The position numbers were made by a program, and so were the translations under genes. This document shows, in pieces, positions 17,138 through 26,948 of a stretch of DNA of 64,000 nucleotides. The stretch comes from Pseudomonadota bacterium (GTDB taxonomy: Bacteria; Pseudomonadota; Gammaproteobacteria; Steroidobacterales; Steroidobacteraceae): contig JADJOO010000007.1 in NCBI GenBank assembly GCA_016713725.1, forward strand, positions 1 through 64,000. Direction: 5' to 3'. A model generated the notes under the pieces. That model ran no database searches. It had not been told where the DNA came from and was given only the letters and a program-made list of their open reading frames with translations. Position 1 is the stretch's first letter. Each line of letters starts with the position of its first letter.

Positions 17138-17701
17138 ATGACGCCCGTCCGCTTCACCCGCATGGAAGAGGGTACCCGCGAGGAGTTCAACTACCTGCAG
17201 CGTCTCGAGGACGACTACTCGATCGCGGTCGCCGACCGCGTGCTCGACTACTTCCGCGCCCAGGGCGCCACGTTCGCAGGGTACGCAATCGACCGCCAGC
17301 AGCACGCGTTACAGACGGCAACGCGTGCGCTGCGCGATGGTGCGGACGACGAACTCGTCGTCGCGGCATTGCTGCATGACCTGGGCGACGCGCTGGCTCC
17401 GCAGAATCACGGCGAGTTTGCGGCCGCGATCCTGCGCCCGTACGTGTCCGGGCGAACCTGGTGGATCGTCCAGCACCACGGCATCTTCCAGGCCTATTAC
17501 TTCGCGCACCACACGGGTGGCGACCGCCATGCCCGCGAACGCCATCGCGAGCATCCGCACTACGCGGCGGCGGTCGATTTCTGCCATCGGTGGGACCAGT
17601 GCTCGTTCGATCCTGCCTACGATACGCTGCCGCTGGAGCGCTTCGAGCCCATGCTGCGGCGCATTTTCGCCAGGCAGCCGTTCCAGCATGCAGGCGAATA
17701 G
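17138..17701 (+). CDS. HD-domain protein (phosphohydrolase or PhnZ/TmpB-like di-iron oxygenase)
   Basis: 187 residues with AAAGGA before the ATG. Metal ligands of an HD fold are visible: His56 (RQQHALQTATRAL), His80-Asp81 (VAALLHDLGD), His91 (NHGEFAAAIL), His113/114 (IVQHHGIFQAYYF) and Asp153 (FCHRWDQCSFD). Most HD proteins are phosphohydrolases; one branch (PhnZ, TmpB, MIOX-like) uses two irons to oxidise and cleave small substrates, including quaternary-amine phosphonates. The spacing of His residues and the absence of nucleotide-binding extensions leave both options open. It is divergent from the class V aminotransferase next to a possible quaternary-amine operon. Confidence 0.78.
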   Translation: MTPVRFTRMEEGTREEFNYLQRLEDDYSIAVADRVLDYFRAQGATFAGYAIDRQQHALQTATRALRDGADDELVVAALLHDLGDALAPQNHGEFAAAILRPYVSGRTWWIVQHHGIFQAYYFAHHTGGDRHARERHREHPHYAAAVDFCHRWDQCSFDPAYDTLPLERFEPMLRRIFARQPFQHAGE

Positions 17702-17738
17702 GTAAGGCGCTCGGTCGCCCGGCGCACGGCCAGCGCCG

Positions 17739-19809
17739 TCACGGATCGCGTGGGAATCGCTGGGTCCAGCGCCGTTCCCGCAGCAGCTTGTCGTTCTCGT
17801 AGACCCGCCGCACGTACTCGTAGTCGTAGCCGGTGAGGTCGCTGCGAAACACGAGATCCGCTTCCCACCGGAGCTTGCGATCGGGCAGGTCCACTTCCAT
17901 GCGGTGAGTGCCGGTCATCGACGTGTTTTCGGGGCGCGCGTCGGACGTGCTGTGCTCGATCCGCTCCGCATAGCGCTCGATTCCCCACGGATGGCGCTCG
18001 CTGCCGGTGTTGGTCGCCACCGCGATGACCGTGCCCGTCTGCGGGTTGCGGCGCACCTCCGAAATCTCGCCGTAACCCGAGGGCGTGCCGCTGTCGAGCG
18101 GCTCGAAGCCCGGCAGCCCCGGACTCGAAACCGGCGGCAGGAACGTCGGTGCAGGGCGCGCTGATTTCGGCACCACGGGCAAGATGACGCGCGCGCCGTC
18201 GGGTCCGCCGATCGCGAGCGTCGTCGTCATCGGGTGCGGCGACGGCCACAACATCGGCCATTGCGCGTTATTGACTGCGACGCGGATGCGGTGTCCTTGC
18301 GGGAATACCCACGAGGTGAAATGCATTTCGATGTCCAGCGGGAACTCCTCGCCGGGCGTGAGCAACTCGGGCGCGCGGGCCGATCGCCGATGATTGCCAT
18401 TGAAACCGGCGCCCGCCACCTGCGTCACGGTGCCGTCGGGGGCGACGTCCGAAATGCGCGCGAACCAGTTCGCACGCGGCGCGTCAGTGCTCACGCGCAG
18501 CAGCGCGCGCGGCAGCCCCAGGATTTCCAGGTCTGCCGTCAGCGGTGCGGAGTCGTACACCAGGCTGAAGGCGTCGGTCGGACGCTGGTCGTGGGCGACG
18601 TCGCCCCACCACATCACGGGACCACCGGCTTCAATGCCTATGCCCGGCGCATAGCGCAGCCGGTGCGTGGCGCGTGCCGCGTCAACGTCGCCCAGCGTGT
18701 GATCGTTACGCAGGCCGAGCGCCCGCTGTTCGATGCGCGCGATCGGCCAACCGTCTTCCCAGCGCCAGTGCCCGGGAGCCGTGTCGAGGTACGGTCCCGG
18801 CGGATGCCAGTCGCGCACGTACACGGCAAAGCGCGGCTCGCGCAGGATGCCGGTGTCGGCACCCTTCAGCCAGTGATCGAACCAGCGCACGGCCTCGTGG
18901 CGCCACTCCATGCCGGGCTTCGGGTATGGCTCGTGCGGCCATGCGTGCGACCACGGCCCGATCATTGCCTTCACCGGCCCGCCGGCGTGCTCGAGCACGC
19001 GCGGGATCACGTCGCGGTAACCGTCGTACCAACCGCCGATGTAGAAGCCCGGCACCATGATCTTCTGCTGGCGATCGCGCCACGAAGCGCGATCCCAGAA
19101 GGGTCCGTCGCGCTGTTCGCGCTTCCACGTCAGCATCCAGGGCGGCGTGTCGAAGCGATCCCTGAAATAGGCATCGTCCATCACATAGCCCGGCGCGCCA
19201 GGGCGGGCATTGTCCAGGTCCTGACTCATCTCCCAGGAGTCGAGGTGCATGATGCCGTCCATGTAGTGGACGTCCTCCTGGTACAGGTCGTCCGTGGCGT
19301 CGACAGCGATGAATGCCCGCAATGCCGGCGGATGGCGGCCCGCCAGCTGGATCGCATTGAAGCCGCCCCCAGGAGATGCCGAACATGCCCACGGCACCGG
19401 TCGACCACGGCTGTTGCGCGAGCCAGGCAATGACGTCTTCGCCGTCGTCGAGTTCGACGTCGGAGTATTCGTAAGGCACCAGCGTGCCTTCGCTGTTGCC
19501 GGTGCCGCGAATATCCACGCGCGCCACCACGTAGCCGCGATGCACGAAGTACGAGTAGAGCGGCCAGTTGCGCCCTCGGGCCTCGGTCTTGCGATACGGC
19601 AGGTACTCGAGCAGCACCGGGAACTTCGCCTCCGGCGGGGCGCCGGTGGGCCGGTAGAGGTCCGCGGCCAGGCGCACGCCGTCCGGCAGGACGATCGTGG
19701 CCTCCTGCAACTCCATGCCGTACTGCGGTGCCGACGGCTCGCCAGCCCGTGCGCCACCAGCAAACGGTGCGCCCAGCAACGACAACATCGCCACAAACGC
19801 AGCCACCAA
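17739..19809 (-). CDS. exported CocE/NonD-family hydrolase (X-Pro dipeptidyl-peptidase fold), frameshifted
   Basis: A signal peptide (LVAAFVAMLSLLGAPFAGGA) follows a start that is uncertain: TTG 19809, GTG 19806 or ATG 19788. The core has LPDGVRLAADLYRPTG, RVDIRGTGNSEGTLV, the nucleophile elbow GMFGISWGG, GWYDGYRD and GPWSHAWPHEPYP (His), then a C-terminal jelly-roll (FSLVYDSAPLTADLEILGLP, HRIRVAVNNAQWPM). The frame breaks at about 19373 in a GGGGG run; one extra base explains it (span 3n+1). The family cleaves esters or amides, for example cocaine esterase and glutaryl-7-ACA acylase. Last gene of a five-gene same-strand run, 70 bases after the TonB receptor. Confidence 0.8.
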
Positions 19810-19877
19810 CGTCCGGTCCCGGCCCGGTGTCGGCCAGGAAGGACGGATGGTTGCTGCCTTGCGGCGGCGCGTAGCGC

Positions 19878-22310
19878 TCAGAAGCGCTGCCCGAACTTCA
19901 GGCCGAACGTGCGTGGCCGCACCGTCACGACGAGGGGAGCCGGGCAGATCGAAGCTGCACACGGTGGATAGCGCGTCACCTGCCCGAGTTCGTCGGTAAC
20001 GTTCTCGACGAACAACTCCGCCGTCCAGTTGCCGCTGCCGAGGCCGAACGACAGGTCTCCGGTCGTAAACGCTGGCTGCTTGCCGATGATCGCGGCATCG
20101 TCGACGGCCAGCACCGGGATCGCATCGCCCTGGTAGACGACGGCGCCCTGTGCGAACGCATCGTACGATCCCGCCTTGAACTCGTACCGCGCAATGGCAT
20201 TCATCTTGAATTCCGGCGAGACTGGCAGGCGGGTCCCCTTTGGCGCCAACGTGAAGTTCTCCTGCGGGTCGCCACCCTCGCTCGCCGGCGGACCGGGAAT
20301 CGAGCAGTCAAACTGCGGGTTCACGAACTGGCAGGAATTGGTCTTGAGTTCCGCAGTCAGGTAGGTGGCCGATGCGGTCAGCGTGAGCTGGTCATTCACC
20401 GCCCACTGCACGTCCGACTCGATGCCCTTGACCTCGGCTTCGCCGGCATTGACGGTCTCAGTGATGTTGTTGGGGCCCGCCACGCCGAACTGGGCATCGT
20501 CCCATTGTTCGAAGAACAGCGCGCCGTTCCAGCGCACGCGCCCCTCGGCCCAGCCGGTCTTCCAGCCGACCTCGTAGTTGTCGAGCTGGTCCGGCCCATA
20601 CGGCGGACGCACGGGATTGCGGTTGACGCCGCCGGGCCGGAAGCCACTCGAATAGGTCGCGTACAGCATTCGCTCTGCGTCGATGCGGTAGCTGAGGTTC
20701 ACGCGGCCCGTGAAGTCCGAACCGTCGGTTTCCGAATCGATGTTGTTGCACGGGCGCAGGTTGATGTTCCTGCCGATCGAGTCGGGGTTGCACGGAGCGC
20801 CTGAATTCTCGCCCTCCCCGACCCGGTCCGTATGGAAAGCCCCCATAGCCAAAGAAGCCGATGACATCGCTGTCGTAGTCAAAGGCGCGGCCGCCGAGCG
20901 TCACGGTCCAGCATCGGCAAAATCGACCGCCACTTCCGCAAAAACGGCGCGGTCGACGTCCTCGCGCGTCGTGGAATTCAGGTAGTAGTTGACGCCAGGC
21001 TGGCCAGTGACGGAGCGTTCATCGGCCAGGGCCATCAACCCGGTACGAATTGTAGTTATCGTCGATCTGGCGCTGCAGGAAGAGCCCGGCCACCCAGCGC
21101 ACCTTCCGGTCCATTGGCGACGAAATGCGGATTTCGTGCGTCTGCTTGGTGAATTTCGAGCGGTTGACCGTGTATTGCGAGGGATCGATGAGTTCGCCGG
21201 CGTTGTCGACGAAATAGTTGCCGAAGTAATCGGGGTAGTCGACGTAGTACGAATCGTAGCCGAACGAGTAGTCCGCGTAGTCATACGAGTTGTCGATGTC
21301 GCGCTCGAGGTAGCCGCCGCTGTAGATGAGATCGAAATTGCCGATCTTGCCTTGCACGGTCAGTGCGGCCTGGTACCACTCGTCCTCGTTGTAGTCCTTG
21401 ATGTAGCGCGCGACCTTGCGTTCGCCCAGCTCGGGGTCGTACGTGAAGAAGCCGTCGGCATCCTGTGTCTGCCAGGTCACGGCCGGGGTGATGGTCCAGG
21501 TGTCGGTGAGATCGACCTTCAGCGCGGCGCGGGGCCGGTGGTCTGCACTTCGTTGAAGTTCTTTTCGAGCAGGTCGCTGTTGTCGAGTACGGCCCCGGAT
21601 GTCGGATAGACCCGCAGCGGGTCCGGCGAGACGTTGTCGATGTATCCCGGGTCGCTGGTCGTGTAGCCGACGAGACGGACGGCCGCGCGGTCCGTCAGCG
21701 GAAAATTGACGAATCCTTCGATGCTGCCGCCGGCGCCGCCCGAGTCGATCTGGGTGGCGCCGAGATCGTAACCCGCCTCGAACATCCCGATCTGCGGCTT
21801 GTTGGTAATGATGCGCAGCGTGCCGGACATGGAACTCGCGCCGAACAACGTGCCTTGTGGTCCGGACAGTGCCTCGACCCGCTCGATGTCGTAGATGTGG
21901 ACGTCGAGGTTGTTGTAGATGGTCGTGACCGGCTGTTCGTCGAGGTACACACCGACCAGCGGTGAGGCCCCGACGCTCAGGCCATCGCTGCCGTTGGTTA
22001 CGCCACGGACGTAGAGTTGCGACTGCCCCGGGCCGAAGGACTGGAACGACAGGCTCGGCAGGAACTTCGCGTAGCTGTCGAAGTTGCTGATCGACAGCTG
22101 CTGCAGGATGCGTGAATCCAGTGCCTGGATGCTGATCGGCACGTCCTGCAGGTTCTCGGAACGCCGCTGCGCCGTCACGATGATCTCTTCCAGGCCGCCG
22201 GTGGCCGCGGCGGCTGGCGACGCTTGCGACGCGAGAATGCCCGCGATCGCCAGCGCCAGCGGCTGCAACGCGGGGAACGAAACGCGACGATCGGCGATTG
22301 ACTGCTGCAT
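19878..22310 (-). CDS. TonB-dependent outer-membrane receptor, several frameshifts
   Basis: Residues 1-36 are a signal peptide; GGLEEIIVTAQRRSENLQDV is the TonB box and start of the plug, followed by VRGVTNGSDGLSVGASP, GVYLDEQP and GPQGTLFGASSMSGTLRIIT, the plug signature. The barrel continues in fragments: ARYIKDYNEDEWYQAALTV near 21400, VRWVAGLFLQRQIDDNYNSY near 21080, DRAVFAEVAVDFADAGP near 20930, YDSDVIGFFGYGGF near 20860 and SYRIDAERMLYATYSSGFRP onward, ending TFGLKFGQRF with the expected terminal Phe. At least four indels (near 21530, 21040, 20905 and 20850) are needed; total length is 3n, about 810 codons. Substrate unknown. Confidence 0.85.
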
Positions 22311-22347
22311 CTTCGAGTCCTTTCCTTGCGGTGAAGTGATTGTCGGC

Positions 22348-23520
22348 TCATTGCGGTTTGCCAGGCCCCGCGCGCGGCCCGGGCGCGACTACGTCAGGCA
22401 ACGGAGGCGCCGCCTTCGGCGCGGCCTGGCGGAAATCCCGGCCGAGTAACGCGGCAAGTGTCGCGGCAACCTGTGCCTGCGTGACGGGCGGCACGTCACG
22501 GCGCTCGCCGAGCGCCGGCGTGTCGGGGCCGATCACGGCAATCCAGATGTCTTCGGAGCCGGGCGAGTCGATGCCATGTTCCTTCCAGTCCACAGGGCCG
22601 CTGCCGCGGCCGTGGTCGGTGGTGACGATGAACGTGGTCTTGCCGCGGTATTGCGGCATCGACTGCATGGTGTTCCACAGTTGCTCGACGAACCGGTCAA
22701 CCTGCCGTGCGGCCGTCAGGACGAGGTCGTAGCGGCCGCTGTGCGCCCAGCTGTCGGTCTCGCCATAGCCCACGAAGAGCACGCGCGGTCGCGCCTCCTT
22801 CACGTAATCGAGCATCGCAACCTGGGTGAACGAATTGTAGAGGTCGTCGGCATCGAGCAGCGTCGTCGTGCCGTACAAATCATTCAGCAATTCGTCCCTG
22901 GGTGTCAGCTTGCCCGACCTGGAATGAGGGCCAGCCTGGACGTGCAGGCCGCTGCGTTCCCGGTTGAAGATGTCGCCGAAGGCTCCCCAGGTCCCGTAGA
23001 CCGCCACGCGCCCGCGCAGGTCGGGCTGGCCGTTCAGCCATTCGAAGACGTTCAGGTTGGGATTCGGACCGAACTCGTTGCTGTCGATCCGCGGATCGCC
23101 GAACCCTGCCACGAGCTCGTTGTAGCCCGGATAGGAGAACGCGACGCCATTCGTGACGTGAGCGCTGCTGCCGAAGGCCTTGTTGCCGAAGAGCTGCCCC
23201 TGCTTCGCCACGGTGCCCCAGAGGAACGGGAACAGCAGGCGACGGCGCTCGGCGACATCGTCGCGCCAGAAGTTCTCCAGCAACGTCCTGTCGTCGAGCC
23301 AGCTGCCGCCTTCCTTGTCGTTGAGCAGCGCTTTTTCGGCGCCGGTAAAGACTTCCTGCCAGCGTATGCCGTCGGGCACGATCAGCACGACGTTCTCGGT
23401 GAGCAGCCCGTGTGGCGCAGGGTTCGGACCTGAATCGGCGGCGCACGCTGCGCCCGCCGTAAGCAGTAGGCAGGACAATGTCAGGATCTGCAGCCGTCCG
23501 GCACCCGTGCGACTCGACAC
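22348..23520 (-). CDS. exported type I phosphodiesterase / alkaline-phosphatase-superfamily protein
   Basis: I prefer GTG 23520, directly behind an AGGGGGGGACC stretch, giving a signal peptide VSSRTGAGRLQILTLSCLLL-TAGAACA; the frame is open to 23556. Core features: NVVLIVPDGIRWQEVFTGAE (metal-binding Asp and nucleophile region), NGVAFSYPGYNELVAGFGDP, VLFVGYGETDSWAHSGRYDL and TFIVTTDHGRGSGP-DWKEHG (Asp-His metal ligands). This is the phosphodiesterase/nucleotide-pyrophosphatase and sulfatase-like fold, periplasmic here. It lies 37 bases upstream of the TonB receptor gene and may act on what the receptor imports. Substrate not known. Confidence 0.82.
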   Translation of the reverse strand: MSSRTGAGRLQILTLSCLLLTAGAACAADSGPNPAPHGLLTENVVLIVPDGIRWQEVFTGAEKALLNDKEGGSWLDDRTLLENFWRDDVAERRRLLFPFLWGTVAKQGQLFGNKAFGSSAHVTNGVAFSYPGYNELVAGFGDPRIDSNEFGPNPNLNVFEWLNGQPDLRGRVAVYGTWGAFGDIFNRERSGLHVQAGPHSRSGKLTPRDELLNDLYGTTTLLDADDLYNSFTQVAMLDYVKEARPRVLFVGYGETDSWAHSGRYDLVLTAARQVDRFVEQLWNTMQSMPQYRGKTTFIVTTDHGRGSGPVDWKEHGIDSPGSEDIWIAVIGPDTPALGERRDVPPVTQAQVAATLAALLGRDFRQAAPKAAPPLPDVVAPGPRAGPGKPQ

Positions 23521-23562
23521 GGTCCCCCCCTTTCTTTTTCTCGGCGTGGCCGACAACCTATG

Positions 23563-24861
23563 TCATTCCACGTTCCGTGCGCAAGATGCCAGCACCTTTT
23601 GCTGGCGTGCCAGCGACCAGCCCGTGAACGCCCACACCAGGGCCAGCAACGCACCGGCCACGGCGACCACTGCCGGATTCGAGGCGATGGCATCGATGCC
23701 TGTCTTCACCCAGCCGCTGACTGCGTCCGCGCCGCGATAGACAGCGGTGTCTATCACGTTCTTGGCCTTGTACTTGGCCTCGGGCTGGACCACGGTGAAC
23801 AGCATCTCCCGGCCCGGTCGCGCCAGTGCGTATTCGCCGGCACGGCGCATGACCATGACCGCCGCAAACACAGCGAACGTTGGCGCCAGCGCGAGCCACA
23901 AAAAGCCGAGCGTCATGACCACGGGCACCGCCGTCAGCAGCACGACGATGCCGAGCCGCTGCACGATGCGTCCGGTCAGGAACAGCTGGCTGAGCAGGGC
24001 CAGGCTCTGCACGATGACGTCGAGCGTGCCGAACACCCGCGTCTGGTCGGTGCGATCCGGGAAATGCAGCTCGACCAGTCGCGCCTGTTCGAAATAGAGA
24101 AACGTCGTGACACTCGCCAGCAGCACGACAAAGGCGGCGATGCTCAGCAGATAGCGCGACTGCAGCACCGCGCCGATGCCGGCAAACGGGTTGCCGCCGA
24201 GCGGCTGGGGGCGTGCAGCCTGGTCATCAGCGCGCAGCGGCCGGTGATCGCGCCAGGCCTGCAGCGAGCGTGCTGCCAAAGCCGAACCCAGCAGCAGGGC
24301 CGTGCTCAGCACCATCAGTCCCGGCAGGCCGAGTGAGCCCACGAGCAGCACGCCCAGCAGTGGCCCGGCCAGCCCGCCCGCGCTCGCGCCCGCCGCAATC
24401 AGCGCGAACAGCCGCTTGGCCTGGGCTACCGGGAACAGATCGGCCAGCACGCTCCAGGCCACCGAGATCGCCAGCAGGTTGAACACCGACAGCCAGATGT
24501 AGAAGGCGCGCGCGATCCAGGGATTGTCGGGCTGCGCGGCGATCGCCGCCGCAAAACCCAGCAGGTTCAGCGCGAAGAAGCCGTAGGTCCAGGGCAGGAT
24601 GCGCCGTCGCGGCGCGCGCGCGGCGGTCCAGCCGAAAAGCGGGATCGCCGCGAGCGTCGCTATGAACGTGCCGGTGAACAACCATTGCAGGTTTTTCACA
24701 CCACCGGCGATGCCCATCGTTTCGCGCACCGGCCGCAACATGAAATAACCGGCGAACAACAGGAAAAACATCATCACGCCGGCCGCCACGGCCGGCGCCT
24801 CGTCGGCTTCGACCGCGAGCAGCCGGGACAGGAAGCGGATCACTGGCCCCGGCTTCGCCAT
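23563..24861 (-). CDS. MFS / NTP-NDP translocase-like membrane carrier
   Basis: An intact 432-residue protein with about 12 hydrophobic segments. FAGYFMLRPVRETMGIAGGV, KNLQWLFTGTFIATLAAIPL, ISVAWSVLADLFPVAQAKRL and FALIAAGASAGGLAGPLLG are hallmarks of proteins annotated as NTP/NDP exchange transporters or related MFS carriers found outside obligate intracellular bacteria too. The true cargo in free-living species is unknown. Its start overlaps the stop of the aldo/keto reductase gene in a TGATG, so translation is coupled; the phosphodiesterase gene follows 42 bases later. Confidence 0.8.
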   Translation of the reverse strand: MAKPGPVIRFLSRLLAVEADEAPAVAAGVMMFFLLFAGYFMLRPVRETMGIAGGVKNLQWLFTGTFIATLAAIPLFGWTAARAPRRRILPWTYGFFALNLLGFAAAIAAQPDNPWIARAFYIWLSVFNLLAISVAWSVLADLFPVAQAKRLFALIAAGASAGGLAGPLLGVLLVGSLGLPGLMVLSTALLLGSALAARSLQAWRDHRPLRADDQAARPQPLGGNPFAGIGAVLQSRYLLSIAAFVVLLASVTTFLYFEQARLVELHFPDRTDQTRVFGTLDVIVQSLALLSQLFLTGRIVQRLGIVVLLTAVPVVMTLGFLWLALAPTFAVFAAVMVMRRAGEYALARPGREMLFTVVQPEAKYKAKNVIDTAVYRGADAVSGWVKTGIDAIASNPAVVAVAGALLALVWAFTGWSLARQQKVLASCARNVE

Positions 24862-25778
24862 CAGGCAAACATCGCCACGAGTTCGGCGCGTTCGGCCGCG
24901 CTCAGGTCACGGCCCTGGCCGGCCTTGAGGTTGTCGCTCTGGCGGTCGGGTTTGCCGGTGGCCGGGATCACCACGGTCACCGCCGGATGACTGATGGCGA
25001 ACTTCAGGAACATCTGCGCCCACGACGTCACGCCCGCCTCGGCGGCCCAGCCAGGCAGCGCCTTGTCGGCGACGCGCGCGAACAGCCGGCCGTCGTCAAA
25101 GGCACGGTTGATCATCACCGCCACGCCGGTGTCCCTGGCCAGCGGCAACAGGCGCTTCTCGGCATTGATCGTGCTGACTGAATAGTTGATCTGAATGAAG
25201 TCGGGTTTTTCCGCGGCCGTGATGTCCGCGAGTTCGTCGTGTTTGCCGTCGACGTAGTGGGTCAGGCCGATGTATTTCGTCTTGCCCCGGGCCTTGAGTT
25301 CGCGCGCGTAGGCCAGCTGGGTCCTCCAGTCGCGCAGGTTGTGCACGGCCAGCAGCTCCACCTTGTCGGTGCGCAGGCGTTTGAGCGACTGTGCGAACTG
25401 CGCCTCGCCGGCGGCACGATCGTCCGCGGCGAGCTTGGTCGCCAGCCAGATCCTGTCGCGCACTCCGAGCTCTGCCATCAAGTCGCCGAGCACGTCCTCG
25501 GCATTGCCGTAGTTGGGCGAGGTGTCGATGACGCTGGCACCGCCGGCGACGAAACGACGCAGAACTTCCTGCAGCGGCCCGCGGCCCGCCGCATCCACCT
25601 CGAAACTGCCCGAGGTGCCCATCCCGATCACTGGGATGGATTCTCCAGTGGCTGGGATCACGCGTTTCGCCAGGCCGGATGCGGCGGTGGGCGCAGCTGG
25701 CAGGGCGGGCAAGGGATGCAGCGCGGCGGTCGTGGCAGTGAGCGCGGCGGCCGAGAGAAAGGAGCGGCGATTGATCAT
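24861..25778 (-). CDS. aldo/keto reductase with Tat-type signal
   Basis: 305 residues from ATG 25778. MINRRSFLSAAALTATTAAL is a twin-arginine signal, so the enzyme is probably exported folded, unusual but known for such TIM-barrel AKRs. Catalytic tetrad candidates: Asp/Tyr in VIDTSPNYGNAEDVLG, Lys in WLATKLAADDR and His in LLAVHNLRDW; NINRAFDDGR-like and VVIPATGKPDR segments contribute the NADPH site. First gene of a minus-strand run that continues with the translocase-like carrier (one-base overlap), the phosphodiesterase, the TonB receptor and CocE. Confidence 0.85.
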   Translation of the reverse strand: MINRRSFLSAAALTATTAALHPLPALPAAPTAASGLAKRVIPATGESIPVIGMGTSGSFEVDAAGRGPLQEVLRRFVAGGASVIDTSPNYGNAEDVLGDLMAELGVRDRIWLATKLAADDRAAGEAQFAQSLKRLRTDKVELLAVHNLRDWRTQLAYARELKARGKTKYIGLTHYVDGKHDELADITAAEKPDFIQINYSVSTINAEKRLLPLARDTGVAVMINRAFDDGRLFARVADKALPGWAAEAGVTSWAQMFLKFAISHPAVTVVIPATGKPDRQSDNLKAGQGRDLSAAERAELVAMFA

Positions 25779-25986
25779 GGCGGCACCTCGTGGCAAGGAC
25801 CCGAACAGCGATGTTCTGTGAGCCTAATGCAAAACTTCGCCGGCGGCTGATCTCGCAGGCTGAACTCGCCATCATCTTTCCTGGCATCATCGCCGAGCTG
25901 GCTCGCTGCGGGCCCGGCTGGAAAAGCTTCAGCCGGAAGACTGACCTTAACGCGGGGAAGGTCAGCCCGGGTCCGGTCGGGTTTGC

Positions 25987-26760
25987 TCACGACCCATGGG
26001 TTGCCTTGCGGGCGGCCTGCTCGATGAACTGCATCGCGTCCCGGTAAGGGCCGGGGCCATGACTGATCCTGGCGACGCCGAGTCGTGCGAGTTCGGCCCG
26101 CGGCGGCAGCGACGACATCATCATGACGTTGACCGGCAATGTCGTGGCGGTGCACACGTCACGAATGTGCTCCGGCTGGAAGATGCCCGGCACGAAGAAG
26201 CCACTTGCGCCCGCCTGTGCATAGGCTTCTGCGCGTTGTTGTGCTGCGAGCACGAGGCCCGCGTCGTGTGCTTCAGGTCTGGCATGCAGGAAGAAGTCGG
26301 TGCGGGCGTTGATGAAGAGCGGTACCGACAGGCGGTTGGCCGCCGCGCGCGCGGCACGAATGCGGGCGACCTGGTCGTCGATCCCGTAGATGCCTGCCTC
26401 GTCCGTAATCCCGTCCTCCAGGTTGATGCCGACTGCGCCGGCCCGGATTGCGTCTGTCACGCTGCGGTCGACGTCCTCAGGTCGTGCTCCGTAGCCCGCC
26501 TCGAGGTCGATCGATACGGGCAGGTCGACGGCTCGAACGATGCGTTCGAGATTGGCGAGCGCGAGGTCGAGCGGCAGTTTCTCCCCGTCTGGGTACCCAT
26601 GCGCTGCGGCAACCGACCAGCTGCCCGTGCCGATGGCGCGCGCACCCGCTGCGGCGACCGCACGAGCACTGCCGCAATCCCAGGCATTGAAGATGACCAG
26701 AGGATCGCCAGGAACGTGCAGTTGGTGAAATTCGTGGGCGCGAGAGGATTGATTGTTCAT
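25987..26760 (-). CDS. isocitrate lyase / PEP-mutase (phosphonomutase-like) family enzyme
   Basis: 257 residues from ATG 26760. DPLVIFNAWDCGSARAVAAA, GTGSWSVAAAHGYPDGE, LPVSIDLEAGYG, AVGINLEDGITDEAG and LFINARTDFFLHARPEAHD trace the TIM barrel with the Mg-binding acidic residues. The KKCGH catalytic loop of isocitrate lyase is absent, placing it with phosphonomutase, oxaloacetate hydrolase or carboxy-PEP mutase-like enzymes that make or break C-C or C-P bonds. Single gene, 226 bases from the divergent DUF885 translation start... the DUF885 gene begins at 26949. Substrate unknown. Confidence 0.84.
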   Translation of the reverse strand: MNNQSSRAHEFHQLHVPGDPLVIFNAWDCGSARAVAAAGARAIGTGSWSVAAAHGYPDGEKLPLDLALANLERIVRAVDLPVSIDLEAGYGARPEDVDRSVTDAIRAGAVGINLEDGITDEAGIYGIDDQVARIRAARAAANRLSVPLFINARTDFFLHARPEAHDAGLVLAAQQRAEAYAQAGASGFFVPGIFQPEHIRDVCTATTLPVNVMMMSSLPPRAELARLGVARISHGPGPYRDAMQFIEQAARKATHGS

Positions 26761-26948
26761 GCTCGCATTTTCGCGAGATCCAAGGCCGGGCTGCAAGCGC
26801 GCTGGTCCATCGGGCGGCGGGTGCGACGACCCGTGCAGTCTGCGCGGCGGGGCGAATCGCGTTCTGGACTCCACCCCTGCATGATTCCCGCTTCGCGTCG
26901 GCGGGCCAGGTGCCAGCCGGTCACCGCTCTCCCCGGGGGAAACACGAG

